DNA of 10,888 nt from Bacteroidales bacterium (GTDB taxonomy: Bacteria; Bacteroidota; Bacteroidia; Bacteroidales; UBA932): contig JAFUQW010000083.1 of assembly GCA_017472115.1 (NCBI GenBank), positions 1 through 10,888 on the forward strand. The letters are read 5' to 3'. The position numbers and the translations under genes are program-made. How positions within the stretch are numbered: the first letter of the stretch is position 1; each line of letters opens with the position of its first letter. Shown here one piece after another: positions 1 to 6,370 of this stretch. A model generated the notes under the pieces. The model did no database searches. It saw only the letters and a list, made by a program, of their open reading frames with translations, and was not told the DNA's origin.

Positions 1-132
1 GAACTGTATTATGGCAGATGGCTCGCTGTTGCGTGTGAGTGAATCCAGAACTGTTCCTGTCACGGTTGTGATCTGGGCATGTGCCGTTACGGCTGTGAGG
101 AACATGATGATAATAAATGAAAAGCGTTTCAT
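1..132 (-). CDS. Exported protein, N-terminal fragment (probable CarboxypepD_reg-like / TonB-dependent receptor type)
   Basis: The first 44 codons of a gene that runs off the left edge. ATG is at 130-132 and the frame stays open to base 1. The product begins with a clear signal peptide: MKR, a hydrophobic core rich in Phe and Ile, and a TAHA-Q type cleavage site after about residue 19. The mature part opens with TVTGTVLDSLTRNSEPSA, the pattern of the first strand pair of CarboxypepD_reg-like domains (V-x-G-x-V-x-D). In Bacteroidota this domain sits at the N-terminus of TonB-dependent receptors and other outer-membrane or cell-surface proteins. Too little is present to choose between a full receptor barrel and a smaller surface protein. 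It follows mlaF by 104 bases and has a promoter-like box of its own (165-172), so it need not belong to the mla operon. The exported nature is seen; the domain call is inferred from a short stretch. Confidence 0.72.
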   Translation of the reverse strand, partial: MKRFSFIIIMFLTAVTAHAQITTVTGTVLDSLTRNSEPSAIIQF

Positions 133-164
133 ACCATTAAACTTTTGTACTGTGTTTCGGTATG

Positions 165-172
165 CAAAGATA
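165..172 (-). promoter_or_regulatory. Bacteroidota-type -7 promoter box for the exported protein gene
   Basis: On the minus strand these bases read TATCTTTG, a match to the Bacteroidota sigma-ABfr -7 consensus TAnnTTTG, 32 bases before the ATG at 132. The nearest TTG upstream (187-189) is only 14 bases away, shorter than the usual 19 to 21, so the -33 element is doubtful. Confidence 0.4.
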
Positions 173-236
173 TTTCCTTTAAGAAGCAACTGGCCGGACT
201 TTCGACAGATGGCTGCTTTCTTTCGACGAAGTGACC

Positions 237-995
237 TTATCGGCCTTTCCCTTCGATTATGTTGCGGGCAAGAGTGTTGGCGCAGACGAAGTCGCGCAGC
301 TCCTGACAGTCCGTGTCGAGGATGGTATGGCGGTCTCCCTGCCAGAGCATCGATCCTCCGGAGATGAAGCCGATCTTGTCGCCTATTTCCAGAATGGAGT
401 TCATGTCGTGTGTGTTCACCACGGTAGTCATGTTGAACTCCTTTGTAAGGTCGCTTATCAGACGGTCGATCAGAATGGATGTATATGGGTCGAGCCCTGA
501 ATTCGGTTCGTCGCAGAAAAGGAAGGAAGGATTGAGAGCTATGGCCCTCGCGATGCCGACCCTCTTCTGCATCCCGCCGCTTAGCTCGTTAGGATATTTG
601 TCGTCCGAGCCGATGACATTCACCTTTTCCAGACAGTATTGCGCCCTTTCTCGTCTCTGTGCCGCAGACCAGTCCGTAAAGAACTCCATAGGGAACATCA
701 CATTCTCGATCACTGTGGCAAAATCGAAGAGGGCGCTTCCCTGAAACAGCACTCCGATGTTCTGTCTCAAGACCTTCTTCTCTTCGTATGACATGGCTGT
801 GAACCGCTTGTCGCCATAGCATATTTCCCCGCTGTCAGGCTCCATCAGGCCTATGAGATTCTTCAGAAGCACCGTCTTGCCGGATCCGCTGGCTCCTATG
901 ATCATGTTGCATTTCCCAGGCTCATAGGTCACGTTGATGTCCTTGAGCACTTCGACTCCGTCGAAACTTTTGTAAAGATGTTCTACCTTGATCAT
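237..995 (-). CDS. mlaF: ABC transporter ATP-binding protein, MlaF-type (phospholipid transport)
   Basis: A 252-residue ATPase that would power lipid movement between inner and outer membrane as the cytoplasmic subunit of a Mla/MCE-type ABC transporter. All nucleotide-binding motifs are intact: Walker A GASGSGKT (34-41), Q-loop Gln85 in VLFQGSALFD, signature LSGGMQKR (138-145), Walker B FLFCDEP with Asp162 and Glu163, and H-loop His196. The Q-loop context FQGSALF and the NSGLDP stretch after Walker B are typical of the MlaF/Ttg2A branch and not of drug-export ATPases. The start lies 4 bases after the mlaE stop, so the two are co-transcribed and probably translationally coupled. No MCE (MlaD) substrate-binding gene follows within the window; the next gene downstream starts a different exported protein. 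Family assignment is firm; the transported lipid is not known from the sequence. Confidence 0.93.
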   Translation of the reverse strand: MIKVEHLYKSFDGVEVLKDINVTYEPGKCNMIIGASGSGKTVLLKNLIGLMEPDSGEICYGDKRFTAMSYEEKKVLRQNIGVLFQGSALFDFATVIENVMFPMEFFTDWSAAQRRERAQYCLEKVNVIGSDDKYPNELSGGMQKRVGIARAIALNPSFLFCDEPNSGLDPYTSILIDRLISDLTKEFNMTTVVNTHDMNSILEIGDKIGFISGGSMLWQGDRHTILDTDCQELRDFVCANTLARNIIEGKGR

Positions 996-999
996 AAAG

Positions 1000-1746
1000 C
1001 TAATACAGCATTAATTGTGTCACAATAAGGTCAAACATGAGGATCAGGATGCTGGTGATGACGATGGAGCGTGTGCTTGACGCACCCACCCCGAGAGATC
1101 CTCCCTTGGCGTAGTATCCGTTGAAGGCTGCGATCGAAGAGATCAGGAAGCAGAACAGCGACATCTTGAAGCAGCTGTAGAATATGTAGAATCCGTTGTA
1201 GAATGCCTTGATGCCCGTGATGTATGACGGTGGAGGGATTATCTGAGTCCATTCGACCACTATCCAGCCTCCGATAAGTCCGAGAGCAAGACTGAGGAGC
1301 ATGAGCAGAGGGCTGAGGATTGTGGCTGCAGTGATTTTGGGAAGTACGAGGAAGCATGCTGAATTGACTCCCATCATGTCCATCGCGTCGATCTGTTCCG
1401 TGATGCGCATGCTTCCGATTTCGGATGAAATGTTCGATCCCATCTTGCCGGCAAGAATCAGGGCCACCATCGTCGAGCAGAACTCCAGGATGAGGCTTTC
1501 CCTGACCATATAACCGATATACATCTTGTCGATTATCGGATTTTCAAGGTTGGATGCCGTCTGGATCACGAGCACTCCGCCTATGAATACGGAAATGACT
1601 CCCACTATAAGTATGGACGAAAGAATGAGTTTGTCGGATTCGTTTATGAACTGTCTCCAGAAGATTTTCCACTTCTCAGGCCTCCTGAACACCATTTTCA
1701 GAAAGAGAAAGTAGCTTCCTACGGACACAAAGATTTTTTTTAGCAT
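1000..1746 (-). CDS. mlaE: MlaE-family ABC transporter permease
   Basis: The membrane permease (248 residues) that partners MlaF. It has about five hydrophobic segments (roughly 43-63, 86-101, 135-167, 187-207 and 229-247) and the hallmark MlaE core at 96-128, LILAGKMGSNISSEIGSM then RITEQIDAMDMMGVN, matching the family pattern of AGRxGxAxxAELGxM followed by TEQIDAL. The C-terminal GGSLGVGASSTRSIV (215-229) corresponds to the GxEGVGxATTxAVV region before the last helix. Length is normal for the family. It is first in the operon, with a promoter-like box 22 bases upstream of the ATG, and is divergent from the ComM-type gene. In characterised systems the complex also needs an MCE protein and sometimes a STAS protein; neither is encoded here, so they would have to come from elsewhere in the genome. 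Confidence 0.93.
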   Translation of the reverse strand: MLKKIFVSVGSYFLFLKMVFRRPEKWKIFWRQFINESDKLILSSILIVGVISVFIGGVLVIQTASNLENPIIDKMYIGYMVRESLILEFCSTMVALILAGKMGSNISSEIGSMRITEQIDAMDMMGVNSACFLVLPKITAATILSPLLMLLSLALGLIGGWIVVEWTQIIPPPSYITGIKAFYNGFYIFYSCFKMSLFCFLISSIAAFNGYYAKGGSLGVGASSTRSIVITSILILMFDLIVTQLMLY

Positions 1747-1768
1747 GACTAAAATTTTTTTTAATGTC

Positions 1769-1776
1769 CAAATTTA
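1769..1776 (-). promoter_or_regulatory. Bacteroidota-type -7 promoter box for mlaEF
   Basis: The minus strand reads TAAATTTG, an exact match to TAnnTTTG, ending 22 bases before the mlaE ATG. No TTG is found at the expected -33 distance, where the sequence is A-rich. On the plus strand of the same 138-base divergent region, the best candidate for the ComM-type gene is AACATTTG at 1821-1828, which misses one conserved base and is not listed separately. Confidence 0.45.
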
Positions 1777-1884
1777 GCCACATTTTTCTGTTTTTTATAG
1801 CCGATGTCGATTTTATAAGCAACATTTGGCGACGATGCCGTCGTGAAAGACCGGCATATGTTCAACAAATAATGATGATCTGCC

Positions 1885-3453
1885 ATGCTCATAAACATTC
1901 ATTGCGCCAAATGTGTCGGTATAGAAGCTGTACCGGTCACCGTGGAAGTCGATATCGCCTCAGGATTGGGGGTACATCTTGTAGGACTCGCCGATGCTGC
2001 AGTCAAGGAAAGTCTTTTAAGGACAATCACCGCCATGCAGTCCATGGGGTTCAGGATTCCGGGGAAGAAGATAGTGATAAATCTCGCTCCTGCGGACATG
2101 CACAAGAAAGGCAGCGGCTACGACCTGCCGATAGCCATAGGGATCATAGCGGCCTCAGGGCAGCGGGAGCTGCCGCTTATAGACGATTTCATAGTAATGG
2201 GCGAACTCGGTCTGGACGGAGGAGTCAGGGAAATTCCCGGAGCCCTTCCGGTAGTCGAGCTTGCCGTGAAGAAAGGTATGCGGGGATGTATCCTTCCGGT
2301 AAGTTCGGCTATGGAAGCTGTGGAGTATGAAGGTGCCGAGGTCTATGGGGTGGAAAATCTGAATGATGTGCTCAGGATACTGTCCGGAGAAGAATCCTGT
2401 GAGGATCTTTCGGTAAAGAATATCCGTCATTGCATGAAGCCGGCGGACGCTCATGGCGCGGAGGATCACAATGTCTCTGCCGTGCCGGTGATGGATTTTT
2501 CCGAAATCATAGGCCAGGAAGCAGCAAAACGTGGAGTGGAGATAGCCGCTGCCGGAGGGCATAATGTGATACTCATCGGTCCTCCTGGATCGGGAAAGAG
2601 CTCACTGGCAAAGGCTATGGCCGGAATCCTCCCTCCGATGAATCTTGAAGAATCACTTCAGACAAGCAAGATTTATTCTGTCGCCGGCAGGGGCATGACC
2701 GGAGGAGGACTCATCAGGCAGCGGCCTTTCAGGGCCCCTCATTACAGCGCTTCGGTTGCCGCTCTCATCGGCGGAGGATCCGACAACATCCTCCCGGGTG
2801 AAATATCCCTTGCCCACAACGGAGTACTCTTCCTTGATGAATATGCGGAAGCACCCAAGAAGGTCATAGAGGCCCTTCGAGGGCCGATGGAAGACAGGAA
2901 GGTTACGATTTCGCGTCTCAAGTCCAAGGTCGAATATCCGGCAGACTTCATGTTTGTTGCGGCATCCAATCCGTGTCCGTGCGGCTATTACGGAGAAGGC
3001 GACCGCTGCACCTGCCTCCCGTCCAAGAGGATAGCCTACCTTTCGAAGCTTTCAGGCCCTATGATGGACAGGATCGACATACACCTTTTCATGCGTGCCA
3101 TCGATTCGAAGCGCCTGGTTGACCGGAAGCCGGAGGAACCCGGTCATGTGGTCGCTTCGAGAGTATTCAAGGCGCGTGAGATCCAGAAGGCCAGGTTTGC
3201 CGATGACGGAATATTCTGCAATGCAGCCATGAGCGGCCGGCTTATAGAGAAATACTGTCCTTTGAGTGCGGAATGCAAGGCAGTTCTGGAGAAGATAATT
3301 GACAGCATGGGGCTGTCGGCCAGGGCCTGTTCCCGCATCATAAAGCTTGCCCGCACGATAGCCGACCTTGCTGCCGATGCGGACATCCGTCCGGAACACC
3401 TGATGGAAGCCGCATCCTACCGTTTCCTTGACAAGCAGAACATTTTTGATTAG
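1885..3453 (+). CDS. comM: ComM/YifB-family Mg-chelatase-like AAA+ ATPase
   Basis: A 522-residue cytoplasmic ATPase of normal family length. Residues 1-170 form the ChlI-type N-terminal domain (GLGVHLVGLADAAVKESLLR, then INLAPADMHKKGSGYDLPIA). The Mg-chelatase-like AAA+ core follows, with Walker A GPPGSGKS (232-239), Walker B GVLFLDE (313-319), an NPCPCG loop (362-367) with a second CTC pair (375-377) that looks like a small metal-binding cluster, the arginine-finger segment GPMMDRIDIH (391-400) and a sensor-2-like helix LSARACSRIIKLART (477-491). ComM of naturally transformable bacteria is a hexameric helicase that drives branch migration during DNA integration; homologues are present in many bacteria not known to be transformable. 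The first ATG is kept because the protein begins in the way family members do, with a short strand leading to GIEAVPVTVEVDI. It is divergent from mlaE and 69 bases upstream of ispE. Confidence 0.93.
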   Translation: MLINIHCAKCVGIEAVPVTVEVDIASGLGVHLVGLADAAVKESLLRTITAMQSMGFRIPGKKIVINLAPADMHKKGSGYDLPIAIGIIAASGQRELPLIDDFIVMGELGLDGGVREIPGALPVVELAVKKGMRGCILPVSSAMEAVEYEGAEVYGVENLNDVLRILSGEESCEDLSVKNIRHCMKPADAHGAEDHNVSAVPVMDFSEIIGQEAAKRGVEIAAAGGHNVILIGPPGSGKSSLAKAMAGILPPMNLEESLQTSKIYSVAGRGMTGGGLIRQRPFRAPHYSASVAALIGGGSDNILPGEISLAHNGVLFLDEYAEAPKKVIEALRGPMEDRKVTISRLKSKVEYPADFMFVAASNPCPCGYYGEGDRCTCLPSKRIAYLSKLSGPMMDRIDIHLFMRAIDSKRLVDRKPEEPGHVVASRVFKAREIQKARFADDGIFCNAAMSGRLIEKYCPLSAECKAVLEKIIDSMGLSARACSRIIKLARTIADLAADADIRPEHLMEAASYRFLDKQNIFD

Positions 3454-3458
3454 TTTTG
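3428..3458 (+). promoter_or_regulatory. Promoter for ispE inside the end of comM
   Basis: TTG at 3428-3430 and TAGTTTTG at 3451-3458 are separated by 20 bases, fitting the Bacteroidota -33/-7 arrangement (TTG, 19 to 21 bases, TAnnTTTG). The T-A-G of the -7 box is also the comM stop codon. It would give a leader of about 55 to 60 bases before the ispE ATG. This is the only promoter in the window with both elements at good spacing. Confidence 0.5.
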
Positions 3459-3522
3459 CAATCTCACAGGTTTTCAAGTATTCAATAAGGCAGAACTTGC
3501 GAGACTTAAGTAAATAACAGAT

Positions 3523-4455
3523 ATGATAACCCATCCGAATGTGAAGATAAACCTCGGACTCAACGTCCTGAGGAAGAGAGGGGACGGATTCCACGACCTC
3601 GAAACGCTTTTCGTTCCGTATTTCGGAATAAGCGACACACTTGAAATTGTGGCAGGTGACGACTATAGCCGGACTTCTGCCGCCCTGTTTGCCAGATATG
3701 GTAACGGTCAGGCAGGAGGCTGTGATGCACCGATGCTGGTGCAGGGCATCTCCGAGGACGGAAAGCTCATGATCACCATAGCCCGTGCAGAAGGAGTCGA
3801 TTGGGACCCTCTCAAGGATCTCACGGCCAAGGCATACATGATGCTTGCATATGACCATCAGCTTCCTCCGGTGAAGATCTACCTTGAAAAGACGTCTCCT
3901 GTGGGAGCCGGTCTCGGCGGCGGATCTTCCGATGCCGCCTTCGCCCTGAAGATGCTTGACGAGTTATGCTCGCTGAATCTCACAGAGGAGCAGCTTGCCG
4001 GCTATGCGTCGCGTCTTGGCAGCGACTGTGCCTTCTTCATCTATAACCGTCCGATGATAGGAGAGGGAAGAGGCGAGATTCTTTCGGAATATCCGTTGGA
4101 GGGCCTTGATTTCGGGCAGCAGGACAATCCGTCCGCAGGCATGGACGTGCAGCATGAATCCGGATACGAAATAAAGGTGCTGACTCCGGAAGGGATAGCT
4201 GTCTCCACAGCCGATGCATACAGAGGCATAAGGCCGCAGCTCCCGGAAATCCCTCTCAGGGATGCTCTGGCAAGACCGGTCGGCGAATGGAAAGACTGTC
4301 TTTTCAACGACTTCGAGACGACTGTCTTTGACAAGCATCCGGAACTCGCAGCCATCAAGCATTCTCTCTATGAAAGCGGCGCCGTTTATGCTTCGATGTC
4401 CGGCTCAGGTTCCGCCCTGTTTGCAATCTATTTGAAAAAAGGTCTTAGAGTTTGA
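3523..4455 (+). CDS. ispE: 4-diphosphocytidyl-2-C-methyl-D-erythritol kinase
   Basis: GHMP-family kinase of the MEP pathway, phosphorylating the 2-hydroxyl of CDP-ME with ATP on the way to isoprenoid precursors. The N-terminus carries PNVKINLGLNVLRKRGDGFH, the IspE signature, with Lys8 as the expected substrate-site lysine. The ATP-binding GHMP loop is PVGAGLGGGSSDAA (126-139), the catalytic Asp is Asp168 in LGSDCAFF, and the C-terminal motif is MSGSGSALFAIY (292-303). At 310 residues it is somewhat longer than the common 260-290; the extra length appears to lie around residues 45-85 and in a polar stretch near 196-213, both likely surface loops. It has its own probable promoter at 3428-3458. 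The last 11 bases overlap the end of the convergent barrel-protein gene, and both stop codons lie within one hairpin. Assignment is firm. Confidence 0.95.
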   Translation: MITHPNVKINLGLNVLRKRGDGFHDLETLFVPYFGISDTLEIVAGDDYSRTSAALFARYGNGQAGGCDAPMLVQGISEDGKLMITIARAEGVDWDPLKDLTAKAYMMLAYDHQLPPVKIYLEKTSPVGAGLGGGSSDAAFALKMLDELCSLNLTEEQLAGYASRLGSDCAFFIYNRPMIGEGRGEILSEYPLEGLDFGQQDNPSAGMDVQHESGYEIKVLTPEGIAVSTADAYRGIRPQLPEIPLRDALARPVGEWKDCLFNDFETTVFDKHPELAAIKHSLYESGAVYASMSGSGSALFAIYLKKGLRV

Positions 4456-4465
4456 CTCTAAGACC
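4435..4465 (-). terminator. Rho-independent terminator of the sigma/barrel operon, shared with the ispE 3' end
   Basis: A perfect 10-base-pair inverted repeat (4441-4450 with 4456-4465, loop of 5) is followed on the minus strand by six T residues (complement of 4435-4440). That is a standard intrinsic terminator for minus-strand transcription. It lies inside coding sequence: it contains the last codons and stop codons of both convergent genes. On the plus strand no T-run follows, so it is a poor terminator for ispE. Confidence 0.75.
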
Positions 4466-5683
4466 CATCTCAAATCCTAACATCAATGGCTGCACAGTTC
4501 TGATGCTTTTAGGCTGCCCTGTGTCGAAATAGTACCTCAGGCTCGGATCGATGTACAGACCCAGATGCTTTCCGAGAAGGAATTCCACTCCTAAGCCTAT
4601 GTTGGCGGAAAGCTGTACGCCCTTTGCCTTTTCCGTGTGTGTGATATCAGTGCCGAGCAACACGTAATGATCTGAAACACACTTCTCTACCGTACCTCCG
4701 GCGTAGGTGTAGAAATTCAGACGTCCGGTGTCAACGATGTTGTAGAATGCGTTCACCGGAATGCCGACATAATGCTGGGTGTTGCGGATGTCTGACTGGG
4801 TTGTCATCTCTATGCTTCCGGCCTCGTTTACCTTGGTGTAGGATCCGTAGAAGCTGCGTGTAAGCAAGGTATAGTTGAGTCCGACTCCCAGAGACCATTT
4901 CCCGGTGAAATCGATCTTTACTCCGGCTCCGAAAGACAACGGAATTCCGTAAACCGATCTTGTGCTTGTTTCCTTGATGCCGGTCTTTGGCGGAGCTGTG
5001 GAGATAGACGGCTGCCTGAGCAGTCCGCTCTGTCCGTTGCCGTTGCGTGTGCCGTTGGTTCCGGCGATACCTGACATGACAATGGATGTCCCGACCTGTC
5101 TGCGCTCTGCTTCCGGCTCCTCTTCCCACTCCGACGGCATGTACTCTTCATTATATCTATAGGTCAGATCGCTTTCCTTTACGGCAGGAACCTCAGCGGC
5201 CGCCGGCATCTCTTCAGCCGCAATCTCTTCAGCCACAACCTCCTCAGCCACATTTTCTTCCGCCACCGCTTCCTCTGCCGCAACACTTTCTTCCGGCATC
5301 CTGATCTCCCTGACAGGGACGCTTACCTTGGCAGTCGTCTCTATGTGCTCCGGCGTGGCCTGTTCCCTTACCTGAGCCATCATCACACCCTCGGCACCGT
5401 CGGTCTCAGGAGTCTCCACCACAGCTATCATGTCCTCTCCTGCCTCAGGTACGAGCGTTTCATCCGTGCCGTGATTGAGGACAATACCGACTGCCAATGC
5501 GGCCGCTATGCCGAAGCCGACCGCGGTCCTTCTCCATACAAGCACCGTGGCCTTCCTTCGTGAAGCCTTGTCGAGTCCTTCTGCAATCCCTTCCCATACG
5601 CCCGCAGGAACCTCTTCCTGCGCATCGTTCAGGATGGACCTCATCAGAAGGTCTGAATCTTTATATTTATTGTCTTCAAACAT
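4445..5683 (-). CDS. Dual membrane-spanning anti-sigma-like protein with outer-membrane beta-barrel (Dma-type)
   Basis: A 412-residue protein with four regions. Residues 1-50 are a soluble head with VPAGVWEGI (25-33), the P-x-x-x-W-x-x-I pattern common at the start of such Bacteroidota proteins, and basic residues (SRRK, WRR) before the membrane. Residues 53-70 are one hydrophobic helix, so the head should be cytoplasmic. Residues 71-240 are a periplasmic linker, acidic and low in complexity, with a five-residue repeat (134-160). Residues 245-412 are alternating beta-strands ending LGFEMGLRVKL, typical of small OMP_b-brl barrels. The ATG overlaps the sigma gene stop by 8 bases, so the two are coupled. 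This is the layout known for Dma anti-sigma factors, which span both membranes and hold an ECF sigma. By inference it binds the adjacent sigma and releases it in response to an outer-membrane signal. The alternative is a structural barrel protein with an odd N-terminus, but the sigma partner argues against that. Confidence 0.82.
   Translation of the reverse strand: MFEDNKYKDSDLLMRSILNDAQEEVPAGVWEGIAEGLDKASRRKATVLVWRRTAVGFGIAAALAVGIVLNHGTDETLVPEAGEDMIAVVETPETDGAEGVMMAQVREQATPEHIETTAKVSVPVREIRMPEESVAAEEAVAEENVAEEVVAEEIAAEEMPAAAEVPAVKESDLTYRYNEEYMPSEWEEEPEAERRQVGTSIVMSGIAGTNGTRNGNGQSGLLRQPSISTAPPKTGIKETSTRSVYGIPLSFGAGVKIDFTGKWSLGVGLNYTLLTRSFYGSYTKVNEAGSIEMTTQSDIRNTQHYVGIPVNAFYNIVDTGRLNFYTYAGGTVEKCVSDHYVLLGTDITHTEKAKGVQLSANIGLGVEFLLGKHLGLYIDPSLRYYFDTGQPKSIRTVQPLMLGFEMGLRVKL
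5204..5284 (-). repeat. 15-base coding repeat giving a V-A-E-E-x pentapeptide array
   Basis: Residues 134-160 of the anti-sigma-barrel protein read as five-residue units: VAAEE, AVAEE, NVAEE, VVAEE and IAAEE, then a decayed tail. The DNA units are similar but not identical (GAA/GAG and GCN choices differ), so the array is not a very recent duplication. It lies in the periplasmic linker, where a change in unit number would change the distance between the membrane helix and the barrel. Confidence 0.75.
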
Positions 5684-6218
5684 TTTCTCTTTCTTTAATC
5701 TTGTTCTGCAGCCATATCCTGGCCCTGCTCAGCTGCGTCCTTGAAGTGGTTTCGGATATTCCGAGCATGTCGCTGATCTCCTTGTGGTTGTACCCCTCTA
5801 TCGCGTACATGTTGAACACCGTCCTGAACCCCGGCGGAAGCGTCATTATCAGCTCCATCAGTTCCTTATAGCCGAGATTCTGCATCTGCGTGACCGTGTC
5901 GGCCTTCATTCCCCTCACCGTGTCCAGCTCCTCGCTCATCCTCAGAGCATCCTTCTTCCGCAGATACATCAAGGCAGTCGTGACAAAGATCCTTCTGGCC
6001 CAACCCTCAAAAGAGCCGTCGCCCTTGTAGTCTCCTAATTTTGCAAACAATGTGATGAATCCGTCCTGCAGGATGTCCTGTGCTACCTCCCTGTCACCTG
6101 CATATCGTATGCATATGGGGAACATACGAGGTGCCAGACGGTCATACAAGGCCTTCTGGGACGCACGATTTCCTTTTCTGCATGATTCAATCAGTTGTAT
6201 ATCAAAGATATCTGCCAC
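5676..6218 (-). CDS. ECF-type sigma factor (Das-like partner of the barrel anti-sigma)
   Basis: A 180-residue RNA polymerase sigma factor of the extracytoplasmic-function class. Region 2 (about 8-76) includes AQDILQDGFITLFAKL and the SFEGWARRI segment, which contact core polymerase and the -10 element. Region 4 (about 117-170) ends in a helix-turn-helix, YNHKEISDMLGISETTSRTQ then LSRARIWLQ, for -35 recognition. There is no region 1 or 3, as expected. The start codon is GTG at 6216-6218: an in-frame TGA lies at 6222-6224, only one codon further upstream, and the next Met is residue 32, inside region 2, so GTG is the only start that keeps the whole domain. It is the first gene of a two-gene operon whose second gene overlaps it by 8 bases. 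It is divergent from the TPR/EnvC operon. Confidence 0.93.
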   Translation of the reverse strand: MADIFDIQLIESCRKGNRASQKALYDRLAPRMFPICIRYAGDREVAQDILQDGFITLFAKLGDYKGDGSFEGWARRIFVTTALMYLRKKDALRMSEELDTVRGMKADTVTQMQNLGYKELMELIMTLPPGFRTVFNMYAIEGYNHKEISDMLGISETTSRTQLSRARIWLQNKIKERENV

Positions 6219-6243
6219 GGTTCACTACTCGGGTCCTGAAGGT

Positions 6244-6280
6244 TCCTTATCTTTCATGCCCGAAAAAGATGCAAAAAGGA
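6244..6280 (-). other. Stem-loop in the leader of the sigma-factor mRNA
   Basis: Bases 6244-6248 pair with 6276-6280 and 6249-6254 pair with 6265-6270, with a 10-base loop and a 5-base bulge. Two more G-C pairs (6241-6242 with 6282-6283) are possible after one mismatch. A competing outer pairing of 6231-6236 with 6278-6283 is also possible. The structure starts 26 bases upstream of the GTG start and has no T-run, so it is not an intrinsic terminator. A role in controlling translation is only a possibility. Confidence 0.4.
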
Positions 6281-6286
6281 CCCCGG

Positions 6287-6306
6287 ATGTTGCATTCGGA
6301 CAACAT
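6287..6306. other. Short dyad in the divergent sigma/TPR region
   Basis: ATGTTG (6287-6292) and CAACAT (6301-6306) form a perfect 6-base inverted repeat with 8 bases between. It lies just downstream of the sigma-gene -7 box, where it could act as an operator or as a first hairpin in the leader RNA. With arms this short it could be chance. Confidence 0.25.
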
Positions 6307-6312
6307 TTTTCC

Positions 6313-6320
6313 CAAACTTA
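6313..6320 (-). promoter_or_regulatory. Bacteroidota-type -7 promoter box for the sigma operon
   Basis: The minus strand reads TAAGTTTG, a match to TAnnTTTG, about 95 bases upstream of the GTG start. It predicts a leader of roughly 85 to 90 bases holding the stem-loop at 6244-6280. No TTG is seen at the usual -33 distance. If used, it means the housekeeping sigma transcribes the operon; an extra self-recognised promoter cannot be excluded. Confidence 0.4.
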
Positions 6321-6343
6321 TGCATTTTTCCGGAATTGAGTGT

Positions 6344-6351
6344 TATTTTTG
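6344..6351 (+). promoter_or_regulatory. Bacteroidota-type -7 promoter box for the TPR/EnvC operon
   Basis: TATTTTTG matches TAnnTTTG and ends 19 bases before the chosen ATG at 6371. It would start transcription at about 6355-6358, which makes the in-frame ATG at 6353 an unlikely start and supports 6371. No good -33 TTG is present. It lies only 23 bases from the opposing sigma-gene box. Confidence 0.42.
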
Positions 6352-6370
6352 TATGTTTTTCTTTCGTAAA

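Noticed and set aside
187..232. Terminator between mlaF and the exported protein gene
   Set aside because: Only short repeats of TTTCGAC are present, in direct orientation; no stable stem with a T-run on the minus strand was found.
3052..3858. Long open frame on the minus strand across the end of comM and the start of ispE
   Set aside because: It runs antisense to two strongly conserved genes, shows no recognisable domain, and crosses the probable ispE promoter. Its openness follows from codon bias of the real genes.
6080..6370. Upstream 97-codon extension of the TPR gene reading frame
   Set aside because: It overlaps the sigma gene and its leader, contains no domain, and would place the signal peptide in the middle of the protein. 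The ATG at 6371 after the -7 box fits better.
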